Of a stretch of 64,000 nt of DNA, positions 1-7,762 are shown piece after piece. This stretch comes from JAIOSM01 sp964593725 (lineage in GTDB: Bacteria; Desulfobacterota; Desulfobacteria; Desulfobacterales; Desulfobacteraceae). The notes beneath the pieces were generated by a model that was not told where the DNA came from, made no database searches, and saw nothing but the letters and a program-made list of their open reading frames with translations. Both the position numbers and the translations under genes were made by a program. Position 1 is the stretch's first letter. Each line of letters begins with the position of its first letter. Location: positions 8,449 to 72,448 of the forward strand of contig CAZQJS010000013.1 of NCBI GenBank assembly GCA_964593725.1, written 5' to 3'.

Positions 1-532
1 TTACAGCCTTTAATCCAAGGGCATAGGCATTGATGTGGCGAATGAGCTCCGGGATGGGGAATGCAGCTACATAGCCGATTTTATTGGTTTTTGTAAGCAC
101 TCCTGCCATAATACCGTTTAGATAATACATCTGGTAGAGATCGCCAAAATAGGTTCCCACATTACTGGATCGTTTAAAACCGGAGCAGTGCATGAAAATT
201 TTATCAGGGTATTTGGCGCCTGCTGCAATGGTGTCGTTCATGTATCCAAAGCTTGTTGTAAATACAACATCACATTTCTGCTGCTGTATGAGTCTGTCAA
301 TGATTCTTGCGCTGTCGGCCTCTGAAACCGATTCCACAATAACAGTCCTGAGCCACGGAAGTTTTTTTTCAGCAAATTTTCTTCCCTGGTCATGGGCATG
401 GGACCATCCGTAATCACCCACTGGCCCGACATAAATAAAGCCTGCCTTTAAAGTGTTGTCACCTGCAATACCATTGCCGGTAATAAATAAAAATAAGAAA
501 AACACAAGGGCATATTGTTTAAGATAGTTCAT
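1..532 (-). CDS. BMP-family ABC transporter substrate-binding protein, 3' end outside window
   Basis: Only the first 177 codons are present; the gene runs off the left edge. It begins at the ATG at 532-530. The N-terminus is a Sec signal peptide (hydrophobic stretch of about 15 residues, ending near GNGIAG). The mature part starts KAGFIYVGPVGDYGWS, the usual opening of BMP/Med-type periplasmic binding proteins, and continues with GTYFGDLYQMYYLNGIMAG and a KIGYVAAFPIPE stretch, both typical of the family. Such proteins bind nucleosides or other small solutes for an ABC importer in the periplasm; the ligand cannot be told. The permease genes, if linked, lie outside the window. It is divergent from the cNMP-domain gene at 709. 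Confidence 0.85.
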   Translation of the reverse strand, partial: MNYLKQYALVFFLFLFITGNGIAGDNTLKAGFIYVGPVGDYGWSHAHDQGRKFAEKKLPWLRTVIVESVSEADSARIIDRLIQQQKCDVVFTTSFGYMNDTIAAGAKYPDKIFMHCSGFKRSSNVGTYFGDLYQMYYLNGIMAGVLTKTNKIGYVAAFPIPELIRHINAYALGLKAV

Positions 533-708
533 ATTTATTCCTCCGATAATTATAATTGCTGTTGCATATATCAAAAATCAATATAATACGGAGTTCTATT
601 TCCATAGTCAATATTATTGCAAGTATTAAATAAATTTTATCGACACAGCTTAATATTTGTGATTAAATATAAGCTTTGTAATTTTAAAGCAACCAGGAGC
701 AGTAACAG

Positions 709-1158
709 ATGGGTCAAAAATCGGACAAGAGCAGGGAACTGTTGGCAAAAGTTGAAATTTTTAATTCCCTGGATGACAATTTCCTTGTCAGACTTGAAAA
801 CATTATGGAGCCAAGGAACATATTTAAAGGGGAAGACCTTGCAGTTCATGGTGGAGAAGCACTATATTTTTTTATCCTGATTTCCGGCAGGATTATGCTC
901 TATGCTGAAGATGGGAAAGCTGTAATTTTTAACAGCCCTGGAGATTTCATGGGATTTGATCTCCTCGCTTTAAATGACCGGTACAGAACAGGTTTAAAAT
1001 CATTGAACCAGGGAGAGGTTCTGCAGTTCAACCGCATAGGATTTCTGGAATTAATCCATGAAGATCCTGCCATGGCAGATATTATCATGGATGCCTGGGA
1101 GACATACCTTTTAAAAACAGCTCCTTTTATAGGAGCACCTGATTCCATTGGAGCTTGA
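709..1158 (+). CDS. Cyclic-nucleotide-binding-domain protein without DNA-binding domain
   Basis: A 149-residue protein with the layout of a single cNMP-binding beta-roll: an N-terminal helix of the form LLAKVEIFNSLDDNFLVRL, the strand NIFKGEDLAVHGGEALYFFI, and a LISGRIMLY strand followed by a PGDFMGFDLLAL turn. The usual arginine-containing phosphate cassette is not evident, so ligand binding is doubtful. There is no C-terminal helix-turn-helix, so it is not a complete Crp/Fnr regulator. It ends about 45 bases before the oadG-like gene and is probably co-transcribed with it, which could make it a cytoplasmic regulatory partner of the sodium-pump subunits (inference). Confidence 0.7.
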   Translation: MGQKSDKSRELLAKVEIFNSLDDNFLVRLENIMEPRNIFKGEDLAVHGGEALYFFILISGRIMLYAEDGKAVIFNSPGDFMGFDLLALNDRYRTGLKSLNQGEVLQFNRIGFLELIHEDPAMADIIMDAWETYLLKTAPFIGAPDSIGA

Positions 1159-1202
1159 ATCTACTTTGGAAATAAGTCTATATTGTTATGCAGGAGGATG
1201 AG

Positions 1203-1667
1203 ATGAATAAAGTGTACGGACTTTATGCAATCAGTGCAAGTAATGGATGGGCAATCGCAGCCGTTGGTATTACTATTGTTTTTACCGGGCTTGTAATCCT
1301 TTCTTTTATTATTTCACAACTTCACAAAGTGCTTGCGTTAATTGAAAAAGGCACGGAAAAGTTTGCAGACTTTTATCAGAAAAAAAATAGTGGGAAAAAC
1401 AGTAATAATACAGAAAAAACAGTACAATATGTGCTTAATTCTTTATCAGCAGGGGAAAAAGAATCGGTAAAACAGTTGTCCTGCCTTGTGGGTAGAATGG
1501 ATGAACATTTTTCACTGCCAAAACTTGTACGCCTTGCTGAAATAAGCGATCTTGACAACTCCTTTGCCGGAATAAACACTCTGCTTGATTCAGGCATTAT
1601 CGGGCCTGATACAGAGGGTTATTTTTTGTGGGATGAAAACCGTTTTAAAAAGCTTGTAAACTGCTGA
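1203..1667 (+). CDS. OadG-like small membrane subunit of a sodium-pump decarboxylase
   Basis: The start was set at 1203 because AGGAGG at 1192-1197 is correctly spaced for it; an in-frame ATG at 1188 would place that site inside the gene. The 154-residue protein has one N-terminal membrane helix (residues about 14-40, AAVGITIVFTGLVILSFII) followed by a charged linker, as in gamma subunits of oxaloacetate and related decarboxylases that anchor the complex. The C-terminal 70 residues (about 85-154) are not the usual short gamma tail and look like a small helical or winged domain. It is followed 68 bases later by the beta-subunit gene. The biotin-dependent carboxyltransferase (alpha) subunit is not nearby. 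Confidence 0.65.
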   Translation: MNKVYGLYAISASNGWAIAAVGITIVFTGLVILSFIISQLHKVLALIEKGTEKFADFYQKKNSGKNSNNTEKTVQYVLNSLSAGEKESVKQLSCLVGRMDEHFSLPKLVRLAEISDLDNSFAGINTLLDSGIIGPDTEGYFLWDENRFKKLVNC

Positions 1668-1735
1668 CACAGATCTTCAAATGTCCCTGGAAGAAAAACA
1701 GATTACAACAAACAGGAAACAATAAGGGAATATGT

Positions 1736-2866
1736 ATGGAGCATTTATTTTTAGATTTTTTTCAAAACACTGGTTTCTTTTTATGCGACTATCGCAATAT
1801 AATAATGATATTAATTGCTTTTGTTTTTATATATCTTGGTATTGCAAAGGATTATGAACCACTTCTGCTGGTCCCCATAGGCTTTGGAATGCTCATTGGA
1901 AACATCCCTGTTTTTAAAGGACTTGGACTTGGTATATATGAATCCAACAGCGTGCTGCACTATCTTTATTTCGGAGTAACCAAGGGCATATATCCGCCCC
2001 TGATCTTCCTTGGAATAGGTGCAATGACAGATTTTTCAACCCTGCTTGCACGGCCTGTGCTCATGCTCCTGGGAGCTGCTGCCCAGGCAGGGGTTTTTCT
2101 TACATTCCTTGGCGCCCTTGCCCTGGGTTTTGCCCCCAATGAAGCTGCATCAATCGGTATTATCGGTGGCGCTGACGGGCCCACCGCAATATTTTTGACA
2201 GCCAAGCTGGCCGAGAACCTCATTGGAGCCGTTGCCGTTGCAGCCTATTCATACATGGCCCTTGTACCTGTTATTCAGCCTCCCATCATGAGGCTTCTGA
2301 CAACACGGAAGGAGAGGCTGATAAGGATGGAAGAGCCCAGGGTTGTGGCGAAAAAGGAAAAAATTATTTTCCCCATCATTGCATTTTTACTCTGTTGTTT
2401 TTTAGCCCCGGCAGCTTTGCCCCTTCTTGGTATGCTCTGTTTCGGCAATCTTTTAAAGGAAGCTGTTGTAACTGAAAGGCTTGCCCAGACAGCAAGGACT
2501 TCTTTGATTGATATTGCAACCATACTTCTTGGCATTACAGTGGGGGCAAGTACCCAGGCCGATGTTTTCCTTACCCAGGATTCCATTAAGATTTTTGTTC
2601 TGGGAGCAGGCTCTTTTGTGGTGGCAACAGCTGCAGGAGTAATTTTTGCAAAGATTATGAACCTTTTTGTAAGGCCCAGGATTAATCCCCTGATTGGTGC
2701 TGCAGGAGTGTCAGCTGTTCCTGATTCGGCACGGGTTGTGCAGATTGTCGGCCAAAAAGAGGACCCTTCAAATTTTCTTTTAATGCATGCAATGGCACCC
2801 AATGTCTCAGGAGTAATAGGTTCGGCTGTTGCAGCTGGTATACTATGGAGCTTTATGGCTGTTTAG
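1736..2866 (+). CDS. oadB: Sodium ion-translocating decarboxylase beta subunit (OadB/GcdB/MmdB family)
   Basis: A 376-residue polytopic membrane protein. The family's carboxybiotin decarboxylation and sodium channel motifs are clear: GIIGGADGPTAIFLTAKLA at about residues 141-159 (with the essential Asp), GITVGASTQADVFL near 265-280, and GAAGVSAVPDSARVVQ near 320-336. The family decarboxylates carboxybiotin in the membrane and exports sodium ions. Length and topology are standard. Substrate specificity (oxaloacetate, methylmalonyl-CoA, glutaconyl-CoA) is set by the alpha subunit, which is absent here, so the symbol names the family only. The last 14 bases overlap the convergent DUF362 gene. 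Confidence 0.85.
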   Translation: MEHLFLDFFQNTGFFLCDYRNIIMILIAFVFIYLGIAKDYEPLLLVPIGFGMLIGNIPVFKGLGLGIYESNSVLHYLYFGVTKGIYPPLIFLGIGAMTDFSTLLARPVLMLLGAAAQAGVFLTFLGALALGFAPNEAASIGIIGGADGPTAIFLTAKLAENLIGAVAVAAYSYMALVPVIQPPIMRLLTTRKERLIRMEEPRVVAKKEKIIFPIIAFLLCCFLAPAALPLLGMLCFGNLLKEAVVTERLAQTARTSLIDIATILLGITVGASTQADVFLTQDSIKIFVLGAGSFVVATAAGVIFAKIMNLFVRPRINPLIGAAGVSAVPDSARVVQIVGQKEDPSNFLLMHAMAPNVSGVIGSAVAAGILWSFMAV

Positions 2867-4004
2867 ATTTGATTTTCATGCCGTGGGAAAGGGTCTCAAT
2901 CTTTTCAAGCTCATAGGACAAGGTTCCAAGTCCCAGCTTCTCTGCATATTGAAGCTGATACTGCCAGTCAACTTTGGGATAGAGACCTTTTATCTTATCT
3001 TCTCCTTTTCTCAGGTTATGTCTGAGTATACTGCCCGGAAGAGCCTCTTCATTGTTGACAAGGTCTGCCGAGGCGTGGTCAATTGCCACAGGATCCTTTG
3101 ATGCAAGAATTCCGATATCCCTTACAACAGGATAATCATTAAAGGGTATACAGTCGCATTTTGGTGTTATATCGGCAATTACATTGATAAAGAAACTGCT
3201 ATCTTTTTTATTTTTTAATACGCCTGTTGTGTATTCCACCATTTTTTCCATGAACAGAGGGATGTTTTGATCCCAGCGTATTTTAACAGCATCATTGGAA
3301 CATCGAATAATACACTCACCACAGCCAATACATTTTTCTGAATCAATCCGGGCTTTTTTTTCAATGAGTTCAATTGCACCTGCCGGGCAGTGGATAATAC
3401 ACTCTGAACAACCAATGCAGCTCTTTTTCCTGACTTTGGGGCTGACACTTGAATGCTGCACCAGTTTACCCCTTCGTGAAGCACACCCCATGCCAAGGTT
3501 TTTAAGTGTTCCGCCAAATCCTGCAAGTTCATGCCCTTTAAAGTGGGCAATGGACACAAGGGCATCAGCATTGACAATTTCAGAACCTATATATGCATGG
3601 GCACAGTTTTTCTGATCTATTGCAACCTTTGTCTCTGTTTTTCCCCTCAGTCCGTCTGCAATTATAACCGGGGCAGCATCCATGCTTGAGTAGGAAAACC
3701 CGTTATCAACAGCTGTTTTTATATGGGAGACAGCATCACTCCTTGAACCTGCATAAAGCGTGTTTGCATCGGTCAGAAACGGTGTTGCTCCTGTTTTTTT
3801 AATGCACTGCAGTATTTTCCTGATGTATGGCGGACGAATAAATGCAGTGTTCCCTTTTTCCCCGAAATGTATTTTTACGGCAACAAGACTGTCCTTATTA
3901 AGCAGGTCATTCATTCCAGCTGTCTTACAGAGCCGTACAATTTTATCAACAATGTTCTCCTTTGATGTTGCCCTGAAATCTATAAAATATACCTTTGATC
4001 CCAT
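2853..4004 (-). CDS. DUF362 domain protein with two 4Fe-4S clusters
   Basis: A 383-residue cytoplasmic protein. An N-terminal DUF362 region (residues about 1-185: KVYFIDFRATSK, VAVKIHFGEKGNTAFIRPPY, HFKGHELAGFGGTLKNLGMGC) is followed by a bacterial ferredoxin module with CIGCSECIIHCPAGAIEL and CIGCGECIIRCSNDAV, enough for two 4Fe-4S clusters. After it the DUF362 fold resumes (DIGILASKDPVAIDHASADLV). Proteins of this kind are common in anaerobes; no reaction has been established for them that I know of, so a redox role is inference. It converges on and overlaps the oadB-like gene by 14 bases. Confidence 0.8.
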   Translation of the reverse strand: MGSKVYFIDFRATSKENIVDKIVRLCKTAGMNDLLNKDSLVAVKIHFGEKGNTAFIRPPYIRKILQCIKKTGATPFLTDANTLYAGSRSDAVSHIKTAVDNGFSYSSMDAAPVIIADGLRGKTETKVAIDQKNCAHAYIGSEIVNADALVSIAHFKGHELAGFGGTLKNLGMGCASRRGKLVQHSSVSPKVRKKSCIGCSECIIHCPAGAIELIEKKARIDSEKCIGCGECIIRCSNDAVKIRWDQNIPLFMEKMVEYTTGVLKNKKDSSFFINVIADITPKCDCIPFNDYPVVRDIGILASKDPVAIDHASADLVNNEEALPGSILRHNLRKGEDKIKGLYPKVDWQYQLQYAEKLGLGTLSYELEKIETLSHGMKIKSKQP

Positions 4005-4117
4005 TTTTTCTCCTTAATTCCAAGCAATTTTCAGACTATTGCCTGCCCGGAGGCACTGTTTTCAGATTATGATGAAAAACCGTATTAAAGTCAAACAGAT
4101 CAGAGAAAATGTTTTCA

Positions 4118-4146
4118 TTGACATAAATGGAAAATAAATTTACTTT
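4118..4146 (+). promoter_or_regulatory. Candidate sigma70-type promoter of the GntR gene
   Basis: A perfect TTGACA at 4118-4123 is followed after 17 bases by TACTTT (3 of 6 matches to the -10 consensus). It lies about 75 bases before the start of the GntR regulator. The -35 is strong and the -10 weak. Confidence 0.4.
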
Positions 4147-4221
4147 GTATTTAAAATCTGCCGTATCAGTAGAGCTTTTTTGTTTTCAGGCCGGGATATC
4201 ACATTATACATGGAGCAATAA

Positions 4222-4839
4222 ATGAATTCACAGGAAATTTTTGAGGCATTGAGAAGGAAAATTATCCACCTTCAACTTGAACCTGAAAAGGTGTTGAACT
4301 TAAGTGAACTTGCAGATGAATTTAATGTGAGCCGCACCCCCATTAAAGAGGTTTTAATCCTGCTACAGGCCGAGGAGTGGATAATGAGGCATGGCTCCCA
4401 CTTTATAGTAACTCCCCTGAGCCTTGAGCGCATACGCGAGGTTACGGAAATACGTATGATCCTTGAGGTACAGGCAAACGTGTGGGCTATGCAGCGAATT
4501 ACTCCTGAAGAGCTTGCACACCTCAGGGAGTTAAAAAGTCAGATTGTGCATTTTGACAGCAGCATGACAAATAAGGCCATTGTGGATTTCGACTTTCAGA
4601 TTCACCATTATATATTCAAGATTGCCAAGAATACACACCTTGCAAAACTTCTGGAACGGCTCTTGTGTCATTACCTTCGTTTCTGGCTGTCAATCCCGCG
4701 CCAGATAGAACTTGAAAGTTTTTTTTCCGAGGCTTTAAAACTTATTAAAGCCATAGAAGACAAGGATGAGACACTGGTAAAAGAGTATACAACCATGCAC
4801 ATCAGAAGATCTGTTGCTGAGATCATGGGTACTGCCTGA
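4222..4839 (+). CDS. GntR-family transcriptional regulator, FadR/FCD type
   Basis: A 205-residue regulator. Residues about 1-65 form the winged helix-turn-helix, with LSELADEFNVSRTPIKEVL as the recognition region typical of GntR proteins. Residues 75-205 form an all-helical FCD ligand-binding domain (ITEIRMILE-like segment, DFDFQIHHYIFKIAKN, then a C-terminal HIRRSV helix with the family's metal-site histidine). FCD regulators respond to small carboxylates. Its targets are not evident: it is convergent with a lipoprotein gene 2 bases downstream and divergent from the DUF362 gene. Confidence 0.85.
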   Translation: MNSQEIFEALRRKIIHLQLEPEKVLNLSELADEFNVSRTPIKEVLILLQAEEWIMRHGSHFIVTPLSLERIREVTEIRMILEVQANVWAMQRITPEELAHLRELKSQIVHFDSSMTNKAIVDFDFQIHHYIFKIAKNTHLAKLLERLLCHYLRFWLSIPRQIELESFFSEALKLIKAIEDKDETLVKEYTTMHIRRSVAEIMGTA

Positions 4840-4841
4840 CT

Positions 4842-5387
4842 TTAATCTTTGGGATAGTCAAGTTTGTATTTTTTTATTTTTTCCCTGCTTATCCGGGCAA
4901 GGGTGTAGTGGAAATCACGGCCAACGGTTTTTCCGGATAAATTTTTACTTTGAGATCTGAAAAAATAATCAGTTATTCTGTTCTTTTTCACCAGGAAAAA
5001 GATCTCTTCAGAAAGGTTTTTATCTTTATGATTGACAAGCCATATTTTTTCTCCCTGCTGGAAGACATGCCTGGAATCAGAGATTAAGGAGGCTGTATAT
5101 TCAATCTCGGAACTACCGGGTTTTGCATGCCATTGAACAAGTGCCAGCTGGTCAGGGGATACTCCATAAAATCGTCCTTTTACAAGTTCCAGGAATTTGA
5201 TATTTTCACAAGGGTTGAATAAGCCTTTAGTTAATCTGCATTTTGATTTTGTAATCCTGTAAAGGCCGATATGATCTTCAATATTACTGCGGGAGTGGTG
5301 CTCAGGTTTATGGGAAGGCGATGTGCATCCAATACACACCAGGCCTGTGCATAAAAGATATATAATTGTTCTTATAAAAAACTGCAT
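4842..5387 (-). CDS. Hypothetical lipoprotein or secreted protein
   Basis: A 181-residue protein, not recognised. It has an N-terminal hydrophobic stretch (residues 5-20) ending in CIGCTSPS. This looks like a lipoprotein signal, but the residue at -3 is Cys rather than Leu/Val/Ile, so the lipobox is imperfect. The mature part is rich in charged residues with several short beta-like segments (DHIGLYRITKSKC, FLELVKGRFYGVSP, KIWLVNHKDKN) and could be a small beta-rich domain. It converges on the GntR gene with a 2-base gap, so the two share a termination region. Confidence 0.6.
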   Translation of the reverse strand: MQFFIRTIIYLLCTGLVCIGCTSPSHKPEHHSRSNIEDHIGLYRITKSKCRLTKGLFNPCENIKFLELVKGRFYGVSPDQLALVQWHAKPGSSEIEYTASLISDSRHVFQQGEKIWLVNHKDKNLSEEIFFLVKKNRITDYFFRSQSKNLSGKTVGRDFHYTLARISREKIKKYKLDYPKD

Positions 5388-5791
5388 TTTATTTTGATAT
5401 CCTGAATGCTGTTTATTTTCAAGTAAATTTTTTCTTCGCAGTTATAACTGCTCAATATTATTTCAACAGTATTAAAAAAGTGTTATATGAATTCTTTTTT
5501 GTCCAGGCATCGTTGACATAAAAAATCCCATTGTTGTTTCTGTAATACTTGTTTTATCCTTTTATCCTATTTTATATTTTACTTGACAAAATTTAAGTTC
5601 TTATCCTAACTATATAGCTGAGTAATAAATTATGATTGCAGTTTTGTACTGTGTTAACAAATATTGCAATTGGCGATTTTAAATTTATATGCTGCTCTGA
5701 CAGAGTAGTTGTTAAGAAAACGTTAAGCATAACTTAAGCATAAGATGGTATGTGTTTGTTTTTATGTTACAGATCAAAGGAGAAAGGTTTA
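5388..5791. other. 404-base intergenic region with promoter elements
   Basis: This gap between the lipoprotein and the amino-acid-type binding protein is AT-rich. It carries a consensus -35 TTGACA at 5583-5588 without a good -10 at the usual distance, and a run of three 11-base direct repeats at 5711-5743 (listed separately). No credible small gene was seen. Confidence 0.5.
5711..5743 (+). promoter_or_regulatory. Three tandem 11-bp direct repeats, candidate operator
   Basis: GTTAAGAAAAC, GTTAAGCATAA and CTTAAGCATAA follow each other without a gap, giving a TTAAG core every 11 bases. OmpR/PhoB-family response regulators bind direct repeats with this period on one face of the helix. The array ends about 48 bases before the start of the binding-protein gene at 5792. 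Which protein binds is unknown. Confidence 0.45.
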
Positions 5792-6979
5792 ATGAAACTG
5801 ATAAAAGTTGTTTTTATTCCTGTGATATCATTTTTCATTGTCATTAGTTCAACATTCCCTGCCTCCGGCAAAATGGTTGTGGGACAATCCTGCGCTTTAT
5901 CCGGGCCAACCTCGTTCCTGGGGACCCATATGAATAAAGGTGCCCTTGCTTATTTTAATACCCGGAAAAATGATATAATTTTAGAGGCGCTTGATGATAA
6001 ATATGAACCGGTGCAGTGTATATATAACACAAAAATGTTTATTCGGAAAAAGGTAAAAGCATTGTTTGGCTATGTGGGTACTCCCACGTCCAAAGTTGCG
6101 GTTCCTCTTGCAACCAAGGAGAAAATGATTTTTTTTGGTGCTTTTACTGGTGCAGGTTTTTTAAGTGATTACAAGACCAATCCATATACATTCAGCCTGC
6201 GTGCAAGTTATGATGCTGAAATTGAAAATATGGTAAGGCATTTAAAGGAAGATTTGAATATTACAAAAATAGGATTATTTGTTCAACGTGATGCTTTTGG
6301 ATTGGCAGGTATCAAAGGAGCAGTCAGAGCAGTTAATAAGATTTCAGGTGTTTCCATTCTACCAGCTGTGCCACCCATCCCGCCTGATAATGCTTTGGAA
6401 AGTGTGTGGAAAGCTTTCTGGGAAATGGTTCCAAATTACAAGCGTAATACAGTTTCAGTAGGAATTGGTGCCAGAAAATTGTACGGGTATCAGGTTGAAG
6501 CTGTTATTCTGGTTGGGGCATACCGGCCCTGTGCCACAGCAATAAATATGTGGCATAAACGACATTTCAATGCTGTTTTTATTAATATCTCTTTTGTGGG
6601 AAGCATGGGGATTGCTACACGCTGTAAGAGCTTGAAAAATGTGTATGTCAGCCAGGTTATGCCCAGCCCATGGGAAGGTGATCTGCCCATTGTAAAAGAG
6701 TATCAGGCAGCCATGGGCAGGGATTTTGATTTTGTCAGCCTGGAAGGTTATGTTGCTGCTAAAGTTTTTCATAAAGCACTAGTCGATGCCGGTGCCAACC
6801 CTGATGCCGATGCTATCAAAACAGCCCTTGAATCTATGTCTGACTATGATGCAGGAGGATTAAAGATCTCTTATGGCGCATCTGATCACAGAGGTCTGGA
6901 AACAACCTATTTGACAAAACTTGAAAAGAAAGATGGAAAATACAAATTTATTTATGTTGATAAGTTAACCCGTGAATAG
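5792..6979 (+). CDS. Branched-chain amino acid-type ABC transporter substrate-binding protein
   Basis: The start was set at 5792 (MKLIKVVF) because it gives a signal peptide and follows AAGGAG at 5777-5782; an upstream in-frame ATG at 5750 adds 14 residues before the signal. The 395-residue protein has a Sec signal cleaved near PASGK. Its mature part is typical of LivJ/type I periplasmic binding proteins: VVGQSCALSGPTSFLGTHMN, then KVAVPLATKEKMIFFGAFTGAG, a paired AVILVGAYRPCATAINMW strand and SLEGYVAAKVFHKALVDAG. The ligand is unknown. No permease or ATPase genes are adjacent, so it may serve a distant transporter or act as a sensor. The tandem repeats upstream suggest regulated expression. 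Confidence 0.85.
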   Translation: MKLIKVVFIPVISFFIVISSTFPASGKMVVGQSCALSGPTSFLGTHMNKGALAYFNTRKNDIILEALDDKYEPVQCIYNTKMFIRKKVKALFGYVGTPTSKVAVPLATKEKMIFFGAFTGAGFLSDYKTNPYTFSLRASYDAEIENMVRHLKEDLNITKIGLFVQRDAFGLAGIKGAVRAVNKISGVSILPAVPPIPPDNALESVWKAFWEMVPNYKRNTVSVGIGARKLYGYQVEAVILVGAYRPCATAINMWHKRHFNAVFINISFVGSMGIATRCKSLKNVYVSQVMPSPWEGDLPIVKEYQAAMGRDFDFVSLEGYVAAKVFHKALVDAGANPDADAIKTALESMSDYDAGGLKISYGASDHRGLETTYLTKLEKKDGKYKFIYVDKLTRE

Positions 6980-7026
6980 AACAAGAGTTCTATCCTGTTG
7001 TACGTTATTATAAAGAGGAGAAAAAT

Positions 7027-7557
7027 ATGTCTGAATTAACTGCTGTTTTTGAAACAAGTAAAGGTACAATTAATATAAAACTGTTTGCAGATGATACCCC
7101 TGTTACATGTGCAAGTTTTATAAATCTTGCCAGGAGGGAGTATTATAACGGCCTGAAATTCCACCGTGTAATTCCGGATTTTATGATTCAGGGCGGTTGC
7201 CCGCATGGAAATGGAATGGGTGGACCTGGATATCAATTCAAAGATGAGTTTGTGGATAATCTGAAGCATGACAGGCCAGGTATTCTCTCCATGGCCAATG
7301 CCGGCCCCGGAACAAACGGAAGCCAGTTTTTTATTACACATGGGCCTACTCCGCATCTGGATGGTGTACACACTGTCTTTGGCATGGTTGAAGGTGATGA
7401 AGATCAAGGAGTTGTGGACAGTATTGTCCAGGGTGATACCATTGAAAAAATTTTAATCAAAGGTGATACAGATAAACTTTTTAAGCAACTTGAATCGGAA
7501 CTTGAAGGATTTAACAGGGTATTGAATAAAAAATTCCCAGATCTTCCAGAGGCATAG
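7027..7557 (+). CDS. Cyclophilin-type peptidyl-prolyl cis-trans isomerase
   Basis: A 176-residue cytoplasmic cyclophilin (PpiB type; no signal peptide). Active-site motifs are present: FHRVIPDFMIQGGCP with the catalytic Arg, GPGTNGSQFFITHGPTPHLDGVHTVFG, and an N-terminal ETSKGTINIKLFADDTPVTCASFINLA. It isomerises prolyl peptide bonds and assists folding. The C-terminus has an extra stretch of about 25 residues (LFKQLESELEGFNRVLNKKF). A good ribosome site (GAGGAG) precedes the ATG and a strong hairpin terminator follows the stop. Confidence 0.9.
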   Translation: MSELTAVFETSKGTINIKLFADDTPVTCASFINLARREYYNGLKFHRVIPDFMIQGGCPHGNGMGGPGYQFKDEFVDNLKHDRPGILSMANAGPGTNGSQFFITHGPTPHLDGVHTVFGMVEGDEDQGVVDSIVQGDTIEKILIKGDTDKLFKQLESELEGFNRVLNKKFPDLPEA

Positions 7558-7587
7558 CTTTAAAAATAAAAGATCAGTTGTGTAAAT

Positions 7588-7618
7588 AAAAAACCGGGTG
7601 CTTACACCTGGTTTTTTA
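7588..7618 (+). terminator. Rho-independent terminator of the cyclophilin gene
   Basis: AAAACCGGGTG and CACCTGGTTTT form an 11-base-pair stem (one G-T pair) with loop CTTA, followed by a T-rich run. Confidence 0.85.
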
Positions 7619-7639
7619 TTTGAAATATCTTTGGTAAAC

Positions 7640-7668
7640 TTGACATGAATCATTCATAGATTTATAAT
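7640..7668 (+). promoter_or_regulatory. Perfect-consensus sigma70 promoter
   Basis: TTGACA at 7640-7645 and TATAAT at 7663-7668 are separated by exactly 17 bases, matching the consensus at all twelve positions. It lies 95 bases before the ATG of the aminotransferase class V gene, implying strong housekeeping expression. Confidence 0.8.
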
Positions 7669-7762
7669 AAATTCACTATCGATTCATATTCGATCAATTA
7701 TTGGAACAGAGCTAGTCTGTGAAATAATATTAATGGATTTTTTTATAAATGAGGTTATAGAC

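Noticed and set aside
2829..3101. Plus-strand open frame of 90 codons
   Set aside because: Lies over the antisense strand of the DUF362 gene, whose motifs are clear.
5583..5612. Full sigma70 promoter at the TTGACA before the amino-acid-type binding protein
   Set aside because: The -35 is perfect but no acceptable -10 hexamer lies 16-18 bases downstream, so it was not listed as a promoter.
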